64,000 bases of DNA from an uncultured Lachnospiraceae bacterium (GTDB taxonomy: Bacteria > Bacillota > Clostridia > Lachnospirales > Lachnospiraceae), in NCBI GenBank assembly GCA_900539175.1, contig UQAW01000008.1, positions 17,369 to 81,368 on the forward strand, in the 5' to 3' direction. This document shows, one piece after another, positions 1 to 8,128 of the stretch. How positions within the stretch are numbered: the stretch's first letter is position 1; each line of letters starts with the position of its first letter. Made by a program: the position numbers and the translations under genes. The notes under the pieces are model-generated. The model saw only the letters and a list, made by a program, of their open reading frames with translations. It searched no databases and was not told the origin of the DNA.

Positions 1-611
1 TAAAACCGGCGGATGAATTCCAGTTCCGTATTTTTGCAACTCCGGTTGGGCCTTATTTTAAAGGCGGAGCAAAGCCGATTACAATTCGTGTGACAGATTT
101 TGACCGTGCTGCACCGAACGGAACCGGCCATATCAAGGCAGGATTGAATTATGCCATGAGTCTTCATGCAATTGTAGATGCTCATAACAAGGGATTTGAT
201 GAGAACATGTATCTGGATGCAGCAACAAAAACCAAGGTGGAGGAGACCGGAGGTGCAAACTTTATCTTTGTCACAAAAGATCAGAAAATTGTTACTCCAA
301 AATCCAGCAGTATCCTTCCTTCTATTACGCGCCGCTCTCTGATGTATGTAGCAAAGGAATATCTGGGACTGGAAGTGGAGGAAAGAGAGGTTCCTTTTGA
401 AGAGGTGAAAGATTTTGCAGAGTGCGGACTTTGCGGAACTGCTGCTGTTATCTCACCGGTAGGAAAGATCGTGGATCATGGTAAGGAGATTCTTCTGCCA
501 AGCGGAATGGACGAGATGGGACCGATAACCAGAAAACTCTATGATACATTGACAGGAATTCAGATGGGCAGAATTGAAGCCCCGGAAGGCTGGATTCATG
601 TAATTGAATAG
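1..611 (+). CDS. ilvE: branched-chain amino acid aminotransferase (3' portion, truncated by window edge)
   Basis: The reading frame is open from the first bases of the window (codons in phase from position 3), so this is the C-terminal part of a gene that begins upstream. It encodes a fold-type IV PLP aminotransferase that interconverts branched-chain amino acids and their 2-keto acids in the cytoplasm. The motif HIKAGLNYAMSL matches the PLP-lysine segment of the BCAT family, and the following CGLCGTAAVISPVG segment is the usual cofactor-phosphate and substrate loop. About 200 residues are visible out of an expected 340-360. The first in-frame ATG at 90 lies inside the conserved domain and is not the start. 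A long inverted repeat begins 10 bases after the stop codon. Confidence 0.93.
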   Translation, partial: KPADEFQFRIFATPVGPYFKGGAKPITIRVTDFDRAAPNGTGHIKAGLNYAMSLHAIVDAHNKGFDENMYLDAATKTKVEETGGANFIFVTKDQKIVTPKSSSILPSITRRSLMYVAKEYLGLEVEEREVPFEEVKDFAECGLCGTAAVISPVGKIVDHGKEILLPSGMDEMGPITRKLYDTLTGIQMGRIEAPEGWIHVIE

Positions 612-620
612 GGGGGTGAA

Positions 621-887
621 GCCCTCGTATGGCGCCGGGGCTTTTTGTACGGTGCGGCGGGGCTTTTGCATGCCTGCGGACATACTAAGTGAAAAAAGAC
701 ATGCTTTTGACAGAACCGAAGCAATTCGCCGGGAAAGCTGATGCTTTCCCGACTCAGTGCTTCTTGAAACCGAGACTTGTGGTCTCGGTTTCATCTGCCA
801 AGAGCATGTCTTTTTTCACAAAGTATGTCCGCAGGCATGCAGATGCCCCGCCGCACCGTACAAAAAGCCCCGGCGCCATGCGAGGGC
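621..887. repeat. long inverted-repeat element 1 with three-way junction
   Basis: The arms 621-705 and 803-887 (85 nt each) are nearly perfect reverse complements. The 97-nt centre folds into two hairpins: A at 718-762 (GAAGCA paired with TGCTTC, internal loop ATTCGCC opposite GACTCAG) and B at 766-792. A short helix also closes between TTGACAGA and TCTGCCAAG, so the whole forms a three-way junction on a very long stem. The right arm carries TGCAGATGC at 838-846. The same loop motifs recur in the elements at 7224-7482 and 33233-33470, although the arm sequences differ. It lies directly downstream of ilvE and may also end that transcript. No credible reading frame was found in it or in 888-1119. 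Confidence 0.85.
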
Positions 888-1119
888 CAATTTACGGTGT
901 TGGCGTCCGTGTAAAAATCGCAGGTGTCATACGAGGAACATTTGCGGTGTTAATGGTGGTGGAAGTTGCAGAAAATATCAGCGGGAAATAGAAAAAAGTT
1001 GAAATAAAGAGGTTTTTATGAAATATAAGTAAGAAGTTGCGGTTATCTTTTGGGTTGAATTGGGGGTGGGAATATGAGAGAATAGAGGGGAAAGAGTGTA
1101 GAGAGCGGAGGGTAGAAGG

Positions 1120-2574
1120 ATGGATCAGGAGAGGACTCCATTGGTGGATGCAATTGTGAAGTTTGGAAGTGGAAAGCCGGCTTATTTTCGGATTCCGGCG
1201 CATCGGTTTGAGCGGGGGATGAATTCCAGATTTCGGGATGCGGCGGGAGAAGGGGTTTTTCGGTGTGATTTGTCTGAGGCGGAGGGATTGGATGATCTGC
1301 ATCAGCCGATGGGGGTGATACGGGAAGCACAGGAGCTGGCGGCGGATCTTTGGGGGGCGCAGGAGTCGTTTTTTCTGGTCAATGGAACAACCTGTGGGAA
1401 CGAGGCTATGGTTTTGAGTGTGGCGGGGCCGGGGGAGCGGGTTCTGGTTCCGAGAAATGCACATAAATCGATTCTGATGGGGTTGATTATGAGCGGTGCT
1501 GAGCCCTGCTATGTGTATCCGAAGTATGAAGAAAAGTGGAATCTGTGGGGGAGTGTGACGCCGGAAGTGATTGAAGCGGAGTTTCAGAAGCAGAGTTCCG
1601 GTTACAAAGCGGTTTTTCTTGTGAGTCCGACTTATTATGGTATATGCAGCGATTTGCGTAGAATCGGGGAGATCTGTCGGAACTATGGGGCTGCTTTGTG
1701 TGTGGATGAGGCGCATGGAAGTCATCTGTATTTTTCGGATATGCTCCCGGAGGGTGCATTGCAGCAGGGGGTGGATTTATGTGCACAAAGTATTCATAAG
1801 ACGGCGGGAAGTATGACACAGAGCTCGCTTCTGCAGATTGGAAGCGGCAGGGTGGACAGGAATCGGGTTGCAGCGAATCTGCATCTGGTGCAGAGTACCA
1901 GTCCATCGTATGTGTTGATGGCCTCTTTGGATGCGGCACGTCAGGAATTGGCGCTTCACGGAAAGGACATGATGGAGCGGGCGGTTTTCCTGGCACAGAT
2001 AGCAAGAGAAGGTCTGGCTGCGATTTCCGGGATTCAGGTACTGGAAAAGGGATTGGCAGATGCGAACAGTATTTTTGACCTGGATCCTACCAGGGTGGTG
2101 TTTTCAGCAAGAGAACTGGGAATCGGCGGTTACCGCCTGCAGGAACTGCTTTATGAACAAAGCGGAGTAAGTACAGAATTGGCGGACGAGGAGAATGTGG
2201 TCTGTGTGGTTACATTTGCCAATACCAGAAAGGAAATTGAACGTCTGGTTGGTGCAGTCCAAAAAATCGCAGGACAGAGGGAATTGCATGGAAAGCCCAT
2301 GAATTCTGGAAATTGGACAATTCTGAAGTCTGAAAAAGTGATGAATCCAAGAGAGGCCTACTTTCACGGGAAAGAGACAATACGGTGGGAAGAGGCGGAA
2401 GGAAAGATTGCAGGAGAAATGATCGTTCCTTATCCGCCCGGGATTCCGCTGGTATATCCGGGAGAGGTGATCAGCCCGGAAATCTGGCTTCAGGTGGAAG
2501 AATACCGAAGAAAAGGACTGGCGATTCACGGTCCCTCGGATCAGAGACTTAAGACACTGAAAGTCATTTCCTGA
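1120..2574 (+). CDS. Orn/Lys/Arg decarboxylase family protein (short form)
   Basis: A cytoplasmic PLP-dependent amino acid decarboxylase of the fold-type I ornithine/lysine/arginine group, producing a polyamine or a precursor such as agmatine or cadaverine. The PLP lysine sits in SIHKTAGSMTQSS (about K227), preceded by the cofactor-binding VDEAHGSH (about D196) and the glycine-rich FLVNGTTCGN. At 484 residues it matches the short Firmicutes form (SpeA/YaaO-like), which lacks the N-terminal wing domain of the inducible E. coli enzymes. The ATG at 1120 follows a GGAGG-like site. The substrate cannot be decided from sequence by eye. It stands alone between an inverted-repeat element and exonuclease III. 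Confidence 0.85.
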   Translation: MDQERTPLVDAIVKFGSGKPAYFRIPAHRFERGMNSRFRDAAGEGVFRCDLSEAEGLDDLHQPMGVIREAQELAADLWGAQESFFLVNGTTCGNEAMVLSVAGPGERVLVPRNAHKSILMGLIMSGAEPCYVYPKYEEKWNLWGSVTPEVIEAEFQKQSSGYKAVFLVSPTYYGICSDLRRIGEICRNYGAALCVDEAHGSHLYFSDMLPEGALQQGVDLCAQSIHKTAGSMTQSSLLQIGSGRVDRNRVAANLHLVQSTSPSYVLMASLDAARQELALHGKDMMERAVFLAQIAREGLAAISGIQVLEKGLADANSIFDLDPTRVVFSARELGIGGYRLQELLYEQSGVSTELADEENVVCVVTFANTRKEIERLVGAVQKIAGQRELHGKPMNSGNWTILKSEKVMNPREAYFHGKETIRWEEAEGKIAGEMIVPYPPGIPLVYPGEVISPEIWLQVEEYRRKGLAIHGPSDQRLKTLKVIS

Positions 2575-2647
2575 AATAGAATTTCTTATTTTGGCAAAAT
2601 TGTGCTATACTAAAAATTAGAACAAACAACGTAAGGAGTGGACAAGA

Positions 2648-3403
2648 ATGAAACTGATATCCTGGAATGTAAATGGGCTTCGGGCTTGCGTGACAAAAGG
2701 ATTTTTAGATTACTTCCATGAGGCAGATGCGGATATCTTCTGCATTCAGGAGAGCAAGCTGCAGGAAGGGCAGATTGACCTTGCGCTGGAAGGTTATCAT
2801 CAATATTGGAATTATGCGGAGAAAAAGGGGTATTCGGGTACGGCAGTATTTACGAAGCAGGAGCCCCTCCGGGTGACTTATGGAATCGGAATAGAGGAAC
2901 ATGACAAAGAGGGGCGTGTGATTACCTGCGAGTACGAGAGCTTTTATCTTGTTACGGTGTATACGCCGAATTCTCAGTCGGAACTGGCAAGGCTGCCTTA
3001 CCGGATGCGCTGGGAAGAGGCATTTCTGACTTATCTGAAAACATTGGAGGAGAAGAAACCGGTGGTGTTCTGCGGAGATCTCAATGTGGCACATAAGGAG
3101 ATAGATTTGAAAAATCCCAGGACGAACCGGAAAAATGCCGGATTCACAGACGAGGAAAGAGAGAGGTTTTCCATGCTTCTGGAACAGGGATTTGTGGACA
3201 CATTCCGATACTTTTATCCGGAGCAGGAAGGGATTTATTCCTGGTGGTCTTATCGGTTTAAGGCAAGAGAAAAGAATGCAGGGTGGAGAATTGATTATTT
3301 CTGTGTTTCGGACTGTCTGAAGGAGAAGCTGGAAGATGCGAAGATACACACGGATATAGCAGGTTCAGACCATTGTCCGGTGGAACTGGATATCGCTTTA
3401 TAG
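2648..3403 (+). CDS. xth: exodeoxyribonuclease III
   Basis: A 251-residue AP endonuclease/3'-5' exonuclease of the exonuclease III family, acting in base-excision repair. Catalytic motifs are intact: the metal ligand in CIQESKLQ, the GDLNVAH segment holding the catalytic Asp and Asn, and the closing SDHCPVELD with the catalytic Asp-His pair. The start is preceded by AAGGAG at good spacing, and a TATACT -10 element lies at 2606-2611. Length and order of motifs are normal for Firmicutes ExoA. The next gene's frame stays open back into this one, but its likely start lies about 100 bases downstream. Confidence 0.95.
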   Translation: MKLISWNVNGLRACVTKGFLDYFHEADADIFCIQESKLQEGQIDLALEGYHQYWNYAEKKGYSGTAVFTKQEPLRVTYGIGIEEHDKEGRVITCEYESFYLVTVYTPNSQSELARLPYRMRWEEAFLTYLKTLEEKKPVVFCGDLNVAHKEIDLKNPRTNRKNAGFTDEERERFSMLLEQGFVDTFRYFYPEQEGIYSWWSYRFKAREKNAGWRIDYFCVSDCLKEKLEDAKIHTDIAGSDHCPVELDIAL

Positions 3404-3507
3404 TGGGAGATGTCTGCTGCGGCAGACAGTACTGTAGAGTTGGTGCGGCAGTTGGAAATGTAGGAAGAGGTTGTTTTGAGAAAAGAAAGGGGACGGGTGA
3501 ACGAGTG

Positions 3508-5499
3508 ATGATAAAAGCAAAAAAGATGCCATGGAGGATGGTCCCCGGTGATCCTGCAAGGCAGGGAGTTACCAGGACAGAGCAGGGATTTCAGTTTGCG
3601 GTTCGTGTTCCGGAGGGAAAGGAAGCAAGTCTGTTATTGTATAAAAAGGGCAGTAATTCTGTGGCGTATGAGATTCCTCTTCCGGAAGAAGAGCGGGTGG
3701 GAGAGGTGAATGCGCTGCTTTTGGAACCTATGGAAGCCGGAAAATGGGAATATAACTATCGGATTGCAGGCGAAGTGAAGCCGGATACTTATGCGAAAGT
3801 AATCAAAGGCAGAGAAACGTTCGGGGCACCGATGCCGGAAGAAGGTATGGAGCATGAAATCCGGGGCGGTCTTCCGGAAAAGATGCCTCTGCGGACAAAG
3901 CCTTTGCAGATTCCATATGAGGATACAATCATTTACAAAACGCATGTACGGGGATTTACGAAGCAAAAGGGTTCTAAGGTAAGGAAAAAAGGAACATTTG
4001 CGGGGATTGTTGAGAAGATTCCTTATTTGAAAGAGCTGGGGATTACGGCTTTGGAGCTGATGCCTGTATATGAGTTTTATGAAATTCCTTCTGAAAAAAC
4101 GATGCGGCGGGGAATCCCGTGTGATCCGGATGTTCCTGTGCGGGTGAATTACTGGGGATTCGGACCGGCGTTATATTTTGCGCCCAAGGCTTCTTATGCT
4201 GTATCCTCTGATCCGGTGGCGGAGTTTGCAGATATGGTAGATTGTCTGCATAAAGCAGGAATTGAATGTATTCTGGAATTTTATTTTCAGCCGAATACAA
4301 ATGCTGGCTTTGTTCTGGATGTACTTCATTACTGGCAGCTGAATTTTGGCGTGGATGGTTTCCACCTTTTGGGGGAGGGGGACTGGATCAATCTGGCAGC
4401 CAGAGACGTGCTTTTAAAAAAGACGAAATTGATTTATCTCGGATATGATATGAGACGAATTTATGGTGATAAGGGAAAGCCGTATTACAGGAATCTGGGA
4501 GAACATAATCTGGCATTTCAACAGGAGATGCGCAGATTTTTAAAGGGAGATGAAGGCAGTGTAATGGCTGCTTCTTACCGGATGCGAAGAAATCCCGAAA
4601 GGTGTGGTGTGATTAATTTTTTTGCCGATCATGATGGTTTTACGATGGCGGATATGGTGTCTTATGAGGAAAAACATAACGAAGAGAACGGGGAAAATAA
4701 CAGAGACGGAAGCAACCAAAATGATACCTGGAACTGCGGGATGGAGGGGCCTACCAGAAAGCGGACGGTCCGGCTTCTGCGGGAGCGTCAGCTTAGAAAT
4801 GCCTGGCTGATGCTTCTGACGGCTCAGGGAACTCCCATGATTTATGGAGGAGATGAATTCGGCAATTCCACGAAAGGAAATAATAATTCCTATTGTCAGG
4901 ATAATGAAATAGGCTGGCTGGATTGGAACAATCAAAAAAGCAATATGCAGATGCTGGAGTTTGTAAAATGGTGCATTGCGTTCCGAAAGGCACATCCGGT
5001 ATTGCATATGCCTGCAGAGCCGCGTATGATTGATTATAAATCCTGCGGCTGTCCGGATTTATCCTATCACAGTGAGAGAGCCTGGTATAACCAGATGGAA
5101 TACGACAGCAGATTTTTTGGGGAAATGTACTGTGGTTCTTATGCAGAAAAGACCGGTGGTACCGAGGACGATTTTATCTACATTGCCTATAATATGCATT
5201 GGAATTCTCATACATTAGCATTGCCCACATTGCCGGGTGATAAAAGATGGGTGCTGGCAGTGGATACATCCGCTGCGGATGGATATGATCTGCGCGGACA
5301 AGAGAAAATGCTGGGAGAACAAAGAAAGCTTATCGTTCCGCCGCGGACGGTGATGATACTGGTTTCGGAAGCGTGTCCGGATGATTCAGAAAACGGACAT
5401 CTTCTGCAGAAAAAGAAAGCAAATGGAGAAAAGCAGGAGGAAAAGGCTGTGAAAGAAGAGACACAGCCGGAAAATGAGAACAGGATGGTAGTGGAATAA
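3508..5499 (+). CDS. GH13 debranching-enzyme-like protein, probably catalytically inactive
   Basis: The protein has the layout of GlgX/isoamylase-type glycogen debranching enzymes: an N-terminal CBM48-like beta domain, a TIM-barrel region beginning near GTFAGIVEKIPYLKELG, the late-barrel motif FFADHDGFTMADMVSY, and the MIYGGDEFGNS and IGWLDW segments. The catalytic regions are not normal. The strand usually reading DVVYNH is EFYFQPN. The nucleophile motif GFRFD is GFHLLGEG, so both Arg and Asp are missing. The general-acid strand is replaced by IYLGYDM. A stretch of about 60 residues usually found between the first two regions is absent. The start chosen is ATG 3508; the frame stays open upstream into xth without a better site. 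A polar, charged tail ends the protein. A glucan-binding or scaffold role is inference. Confidence 0.8.
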   Translation: MIKAKKMPWRMVPGDPARQGVTRTEQGFQFAVRVPEGKEASLLLYKKGSNSVAYEIPLPEEERVGEVNALLLEPMEAGKWEYNYRIAGEVKPDTYAKVIKGRETFGAPMPEEGMEHEIRGGLPEKMPLRTKPLQIPYEDTIIYKTHVRGFTKQKGSKVRKKGTFAGIVEKIPYLKELGITALELMPVYEFYEIPSEKTMRRGIPCDPDVPVRVNYWGFGPALYFAPKASYAVSSDPVAEFADMVDCLHKAGIECILEFYFQPNTNAGFVLDVLHYWQLNFGVDGFHLLGEGDWINLAARDVLLKKTKLIYLGYDMRRIYGDKGKPYYRNLGEHNLAFQQEMRRFLKGDEGSVMAASYRMRRNPERCGVINFFADHDGFTMADMVSYEEKHNEENGENNRDGSNQNDTWNCGMEGPTRKRTVRLLRERQLRNAWLMLLTAQGTPMIYGGDEFGNSTKGNNNSYCQDNEIGWLDWNNQKSNMQMLEFVKWCIAFRKAHPVLHMPAEPRMIDYKSCGCPDLSYHSERAWYNQMEYDSRFFGEMYCGSYAEKTGGTEDDFIYIAYNMHWNSHTLALPTLPGDKRWVLAVDTSAADGYDLRGQEKMLGEQRKLIVPPRTVMILVSEACPDDSENGHLLQKKKANGEKQEEKAVKEETQPENENRMVVE

Positions 5500-5500
5500 G

Positions 5501-6046
5501 ATGTACATCTGGCAGCATTTTAAGACGATTACAAAACATAAACTTCTGGTTATGCGTTATTGTTTCCGAATCGGGTTATACAGGCAGGGACTGGCGCATG
5601 ATTTATCCAAATATTCATGGACAGAATTTTCCAGGGGCTGCAGATATTATCAGGGTAACCGAAGCCCCAACAATGCAGAGCGGGAGGATACCGGAATGTC
5701 CAGATCCTGGCTCCATCACAAAGGAAGGAATAAGCATCATTTTGAATACTGGATTGATTACAGTGGGGATAAGAAGTGCCCCACAGTGATTGAGGGAATG
5801 CGGATGCCGAGAAAATATGTGGCGGAGATGGTGATGGACAGAATCAGTGCATCCAGGGTGTATAAAGGAGAGAATTATACATCAGATGCACCCCTTGCGT
5901 ATTTTAGAAACAGCAGGAATCATTTATGGTTTGTGCATCCTGAGGTGCTGGAGGAACTGGATTTCCTGTTGTCTATGTTAGCTGAGCAGGGTGAGAAAAA
6001 GACCTTGTATTATATCAAACATACATTTTTGAAAGAAGGTAAGTAG
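5501..6046 (+). CDS. DUF5662 family protein
   Basis: A 181-residue soluble protein rich in His and aromatic residues, which I recognise as the DUF5662 family common in Lachnospiraceae. Typical segments are KHFKTITKHK-like near the N-terminus (here WQHFKTITKHK), LAHDLSKYS, QGNRSPNNAERED and LHHKGRNKHHFEYW. The clustered His and Asp residues (AHDLSKYS and HHKGRNKHH) resemble a metal-binding centre, but no enzyme activity is established to my knowledge. The start codon lies one base after the stop of the debranching-like gene, and the aminotransferase follows after five bases, so the three genes are probably co-transcribed. No signal peptide or membrane segment is visible. Confidence 0.85.
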   Translation: MYIWQHFKTITKHKLLVMRYCFRIGLYRQGLAHDLSKYSWTEFSRGCRYYQGNRSPNNAEREDTGMSRSWLHHKGRNKHHFEYWIDYSGDKKCPTVIEGMRMPRKYVAEMVMDRISASRVYKGENYTSDAPLAYFRNSRNHLWFVHPEVLEELDFLLSMLAEQGEKKTLYYIKHTFLKEGK

Positions 6047-6051
6047 TTGAC

Positions 6052-7230
6052 ATGCAGTTTTCCAAAAGAATGGAGCATTTTGGGGAGAATATCTTCACCA
6101 TTTTGCTGAATATGAAGACAGAGATTGAAAAAAGAGGGGAAGAGGTTATTGATCTGAGCGTAGGTACGCCGAATATCCCACCGGCAGAGCACATCATCCG
6201 GGCTTTGGTAGAGGCGGCGGGAGAAAAGCAGAATTATGTATACGCAATCAAGGACCTGGATGAACTTCATCAGGCGGTTGCACAGTGGTATCTGAGAAGA
6301 TACGGTGTTGCCATTGACCCGGATACGGAGGTAGTGTCCCTGCTTGGCTCGCAGGAAGGCTTGGCACATATCGGTCTGGCGATTGTGGATGAGGGAGATA
6401 TCGTGTTGGTGCCGGATCCTTGTTATCCGGTATTTGGGGACGGTCCTGTGATTGCCGGAGCCAGTCTGTATCCGATGCCCCTTAGAAAAGAAAATAATTA
6501 TTTGATCGATTTTGATGAGATTCCGGAGGAGGTTGCCCGGAAAGCAAAGCTTATGGTGGTATCTTATCCGAATAATCCCACGGCAGCAGTAGCACCGCCG
6601 GAATTCTATGAAAAGCTGATTGCATTTGCAAAGAAATACGAGATTCTCGTGCTTCACGACAATGCTTACAGTGAGCTGGTATTTGACACAGAACCAGGAA
6701 GAAGTTTTCTTGAGTATCCGGGTGCCAGGGAAGTAGGCGTTGAGTTTAACTCACTTTCCAAAACCTATGGTCTTGCCGGTGCCAGAGTCGGATTTTGTAT
6801 CGGAAATTCTGAGGTAGTCGCTCAGGTAGCAAAATTGAAATCCAATATGGATTATGGAATGTTTATCCCGGTACAGAAGGCGGCGATTGCAGCAATTACA
6901 GGAGATCAGACCTGTGTACATATCACAAGAGATGCTTACCGGAGACGGAGAGACTGTCTCTGTGATGGCTGCAGTGCCATTGGATGGAAGATGGAACGCA
7001 GTCCGGCAACCATGTTTGTATGGGCAAGGATTCCGAAAGGGTTTTCCTCTTCTCAGGAATTTGTGATGGAACTTTTACAGAAGGCGGGTGTGCTGGTTAC
7101 TCCCGGAGATGCGTTTGGCAAGTCCGGGGAGGGGTACGTTAGAATCGCACTTGTAAAGGATGAGCCGGACATTCTTCGGGCAATCGACAGGATCAGGGAG
7201 AGCGGGGTTTTGGGGGGACGGACGCAGTAA
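6052..7230 (+). CDS. class I/II pyridoxal-phosphate aminotransferase
   Basis: A 392-residue fold-type I aminotransferase. The PLP lysine is in NSLSKTYGLAGARVGF, the substrate-carboxylate Arg is in the C-terminal GYVRIALV, and the cofactor Asp/Tyr are in LHDNAYSEL. It groups by motif with the alanine/aspartate and LL-diaminopimelate-like aminotransferases; the true substrate pair is unknown. It closes a three-gene run with the debranching-like gene and the DUF5662 gene. The last codons and the stop (7224-7230) form the outer tip of the left arm of inverted-repeat element 2, an odd overlap of coding sequence with a non-coding palindrome. Confidence 0.88.
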   Translation: MQFSKRMEHFGENIFTILLNMKTEIEKRGEEVIDLSVGTPNIPPAEHIIRALVEAAGEKQNYVYAIKDLDELHQAVAQWYLRRYGVAIDPDTEVVSLLGSQEGLAHIGLAIVDEGDIVLVPDPCYPVFGDGPVIAGASLYPMPLRKENNYLIDFDEIPEEVARKAKLMVVSYPNNPTAAVAPPEFYEKLIAFAKKYEILVLHDNAYSELVFDTEPGRSFLEYPGAREVGVEFNSLSKTYGLAGARVGFCIGNSEVVAQVAKLKSNMDYGMFIPVQKAAIAAITGDQTCVHITRDAYRRRRDCLCDGCSAIGWKMERSPATMFVWARIPKGFSSSQEFVMELLQKAGVLVTPGDAFGKSGEGYVRIALVKDEPDILRAIDRIRESGVLGGRTQ

Positions 7231-7482
7231 GGAGCAGGCTTGTGCCGCTCGGTTTTCTTAGCAGCTTCGACCTTAACAAGTTCTAAAAACAAAAGAGCCG
7301 CTGTTTTTACAGAATCAGGGCAATTCACCGGAAAAACGGAAGTTTTTCCAGTTCAGTGCCCTTCAACATCTGGTGTGGTGCACCAGATGTTGTCTGTAAA
7401 AACAGCGGCTCTTTTGTTTAAGAACTTGTAACAGGTCTGCAGATGCACGAAACCCGAGCGGCACAAGCCTGTTCCTTACTGC
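7224..7482. repeat. long inverted-repeat element 2 with three-way junction
   Basis: The arms 7224-7312 and 7394-7482 are complementary over 89 nt with an interior loop. The centre folds into hairpin A (7318-7361, GGGCA paired with TGCCC, internal loop ATTCACC opposite AGTTCAG) and hairpin B (7364-7392), joined by a TT linker exactly as in element 1. The arm loop pairs GCTTC on the left (7263-7267) against TGCAGA on the right, with TGCAGATGC at 7438-7446. Arm sequences are otherwise unrelated to elements 1 and 3. The left arm starts inside the last codons of the upstream aminotransferase gene. Nothing coding is seen between here and 7626. Confidence 0.87.
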
Positions 7483-7625
7483 TGGCGGCGATTGCGGGAC
7501 AATTGACTTTCGTGAATAATTTAAAAGAATTCATGATTTTTTAAGAAGTGGGCAGACTTATAGCAGACATGCCCGGATGTGGAGGTCTGGTAAATTGAGT
7601 ATTGGTTAAAAGGAGAATATTGATT

Positions 7626-7814
7626 ATGAGAGAAGAGCATAAAGATGCGTTTGAGGAATTTGCAGAGGATATGGATTTGGATATCTATGCCTCCTCCGCA
7701 TGGGATTGTACGGGGTTGATTCCGTCTTTGCCGTTGTCGGAATCAGAATTGGAGGCTTACGAGGATATTTATCATTTCGTTCAGCCTGCTTTGAAAGATC
7801 GTGAAGAAGAATAA
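7626..7814 (+). CDS. small acidic hypothetical protein (62 aa)
   Basis: A 62-residue soluble acidic protein with no recognisable domain, signal peptide or membrane segment. The start ATG 7626 has AGGAGA nine bases upstream, which decides it over the TTG at 7602. The composition (many Glu, Asp and aromatic residues, one Cys) is typical of small conserved Lachnospiraceae proteins of unknown role. It stands alone between inverted-repeat element 2 and the arabinose regulator. A function cannot be given. Confidence 0.6.
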   Translation: MREEHKDAFEEFAEDMDLDIYASSAWDCTGLIPSLPLSESELEAYEDIYHFVQPALKDREEE

Positions 7815-7881
7815 TAGTGTAGGGATTCAGGTATGAGAGCGTGTCTGGAAAATTTTCAGGCACGCTTTAAAGAAAAATGAT

Positions 7882-7920
7882 GAACTTGTTTCTACTTGTT
7901 TGGTTAAAACATACAAGTTT
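7882..7920. promoter_or_regulatory. possible upstream AraR half-sites
   Basis: Two AACTTGTT/TACTTGTT-like half-sites (7883-7890 and 7893-7900) face an ATACAAGTTT half-site at 7911-7920. They resemble the arms of the perfect palindrome at 8055-8086, so a second AraR contact that could support DNA looping is plausible. The spacing differs from the main site, so confidence is low. Confidence 0.35.
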
Positions 7921-8054
7921 AAAATCGTACATAACAGCATTTCTTAAATTCTAATAAATAAGAATTGGAACAGTTCCGGTTTGTCTTGGTTTCTCTTAAA
8001 AAAGACACTATTACTAAAAATCCCATGATATTATTGTGAAAAATACTTAAAGGA

Positions 8055-8090
8055 TACAACTTGTAAAGATGAACGTACAAGTTGTATAAT
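8055..8090 (+). promoter_or_regulatory. araR-ara operon promoter with AraR operator
   Basis: A perfect inverted repeat TACAACTTGTA (8055-8065) and TACAAGTTGTA (8076-8086), with a 10-bp spacer, overlaps a promoter made of TTGTAA (8061-8066), an 18-bp gap and TATAAT (8085-8090). The layout fits self-repression by the AraR protein encoded just downstream, with TTGTA/TACAA cores as in known AraR sites. Confidence 0.7.
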
Positions 8091-8128
8091 CATTTTTATA
8101 AGAAGATTGTAGCAGAGGGGGGATGTGG

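Noticed and set aside
621..887. Integron attC site or MITE as an explanation of the long hairpins
   Set aside because: There are no conserved terminal core sites or target duplications, the ends differ between elements, and no integrase is nearby.
689..1002. Open frames across inverted-repeat element 1
   Set aside because: They run through the palindrome arms, have no RBS, and the element is better explained by structure.
892..1725. 277-codon open frame on the - strand
   Set aside because: It lies antisense to the decarboxylase gene, has a Pro/His/Arg/Ser-rich composition typical of shadow frames, and no RBS or recognisable domain.
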